A model generated the notes under the pieces. That model was not told the DNA's origin. It saw only the letters and a list, made by a program, of their open reading frames with translations, and did not search any database. Below, piece after piece: positions 63,824-64,000 of a stretch of DNA of 64,000 nucleotides. Position 1 is the first letter of the stretch, and the number at the start of each line of letters is the position of its first letter. A program made the position numbers and the translations under genes. Source of the DNA: CAYSYY01 sp964576115 [NCBI: uncultured Gemmatimonadota bacterium] (GTDB lineage Bacteria; Blakebacterota; Blakebacteria; Blakebacterales); the NCBI GenBank assembly GCA_964576115.1, contig CAZNUA010000002.1:80993-144992 (forward strand), given 5' to 3'.

Positions 63824-64000
63824 CTATCGGCGATTGGCGGTCCGCAAGACGTCGAGCGCGTCCGATCCGCAGTTGCATAGTAGGTCGACCGCCGACATGG
63901 CAGGCAGAAAGTCCCCGAACGGCTGATCGTAGACGGGGTGGGTGAAATCGTGCACGATCACCTCGATCCCGGCCTCCTGCCAGCGCTCCATGTCCATGTA
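63824..64000 (-). CDS. WbqC-like protein, C-terminal 58 residues (5' part outside window)
   Basis: The open frame enters from the right edge and stops at TAG (63826-63824). The visible end reads MDMERWQEAGIEVIVHDFTH ... PVYDQPFGDFLPAMSAVDLL and CNCGSDALDVL, close to the WbqC C-terminus, where YxxxxxxFxPxxSxxDLLFNxG is typical. WbqC-like proteins occur in polysaccharide clusters and are thought to be acyl- or aminotransferase-related; the role is not settled. It is upstream of PIG-L on the same strand. Confidence 0.75.
   Translation of the reverse strand, partial: YMDMERWQEAGIEVIVHDFTHPVYDQPFGDFLPAMSAVDLLCNCGSDALDVLRTANRR

Overview
The window is about 64 kb of GC-rich, gene-dense DNA from a Gram-negative (diderm) bacterium. 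It carries the chromosomal replication origin. Envelope evidence includes two Omp85-type outer-membrane barrels, SurA-type periplasmic foldases, lipoprotein signal peptides, FtsEX with an EnvC-like activator, YidC with a large periplasmic domain, and a NtrY/NtrX sigma-54 system. No rRNA or marker tree is available. The mix (PdxA/PdxJ, ETF, propeller and M28-like secreted proteins, bactofilin-like domains) suggests a member of the FCB/Gemmatimonadota/Eisenbacteria-like diversity rather than a well-studied lineage. That placement is inference.

Layout. 1-10152 (minus) is one long, tightly overlapped run: M14 carboxypeptidase (cut by the window edge), pdxJ, a YibQ-type deacetylase, nnr, acpS, a HAD phosphatase, thiL, a propeller protein and an M28-like lipoprotein that has lost most of its metal ligands. 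A plus-strand M50 site-2 protease follows, then etfA/etfB (minus) and a plus-strand Omp85 protein. 14.6-21.1 kb (minus) holds a nucleotide-sugar dehydrogenase, a TrmH-type methyltransferase, two membrane proteins, rsmG, two parS sites, yidC, yidD, rnpA and rpmH.

Origin. rpmH and dnaA diverge from a 383-bp region with a DnaA-box cluster. The dnaA-dnaN gap is AT-rich and holds DnaA boxes next to a run of DnaA-trio elements, the expected basal unwinding element. dnaN, recF, a DciA-like gene, gyrB and gyrA follow. Gene orientation switches at this point: mostly minus to the left, mostly plus to the right, as expected for replichores leaving oriC. mnmE/mnmG and parAB, often found here, are not present.

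30.5-37.2 kb (plus) holds a bactofilin-like/Omp85 fusion, a DUF4097-like protein, a DUF4390 protein, NtrY and NtrX. They are preceded by a canonical sigma-54 promoter, so this may be a self-regulated envelope-sensing cassette. Next come mfd, three consecutive SurA/PpiC-type foldases, pdxA, ftsE-ftsX-envC-like, holB, metG, tatD-type, rsmA, a membrane protein and rdgB. Four tRNAs (Pro, Arg, His, Glu), mrp, a proline dehydrogenase and a TPR protein complete the plus-strand run. From 59.3 kb to the end (minus) is a surface-polysaccharide cluster: HD-GYP protein, WecA/MraY-type transferase, DegT aminotransferase, PIG-L deacetylase and the end of a WbqC-like gene.

The most notable items are rpmH nested wholly inside an N-terminally extended rnpA (as known in Thermus), a GyrA with a ten-fold KKxxx histone-H1-like tail, the bactofilin-Omp85 fusion behind a sigma-54 promoter, and an rsmG start codon lying inside a parS site. 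No insertion sequence, prophage, CRISPR array or defence system was seen.
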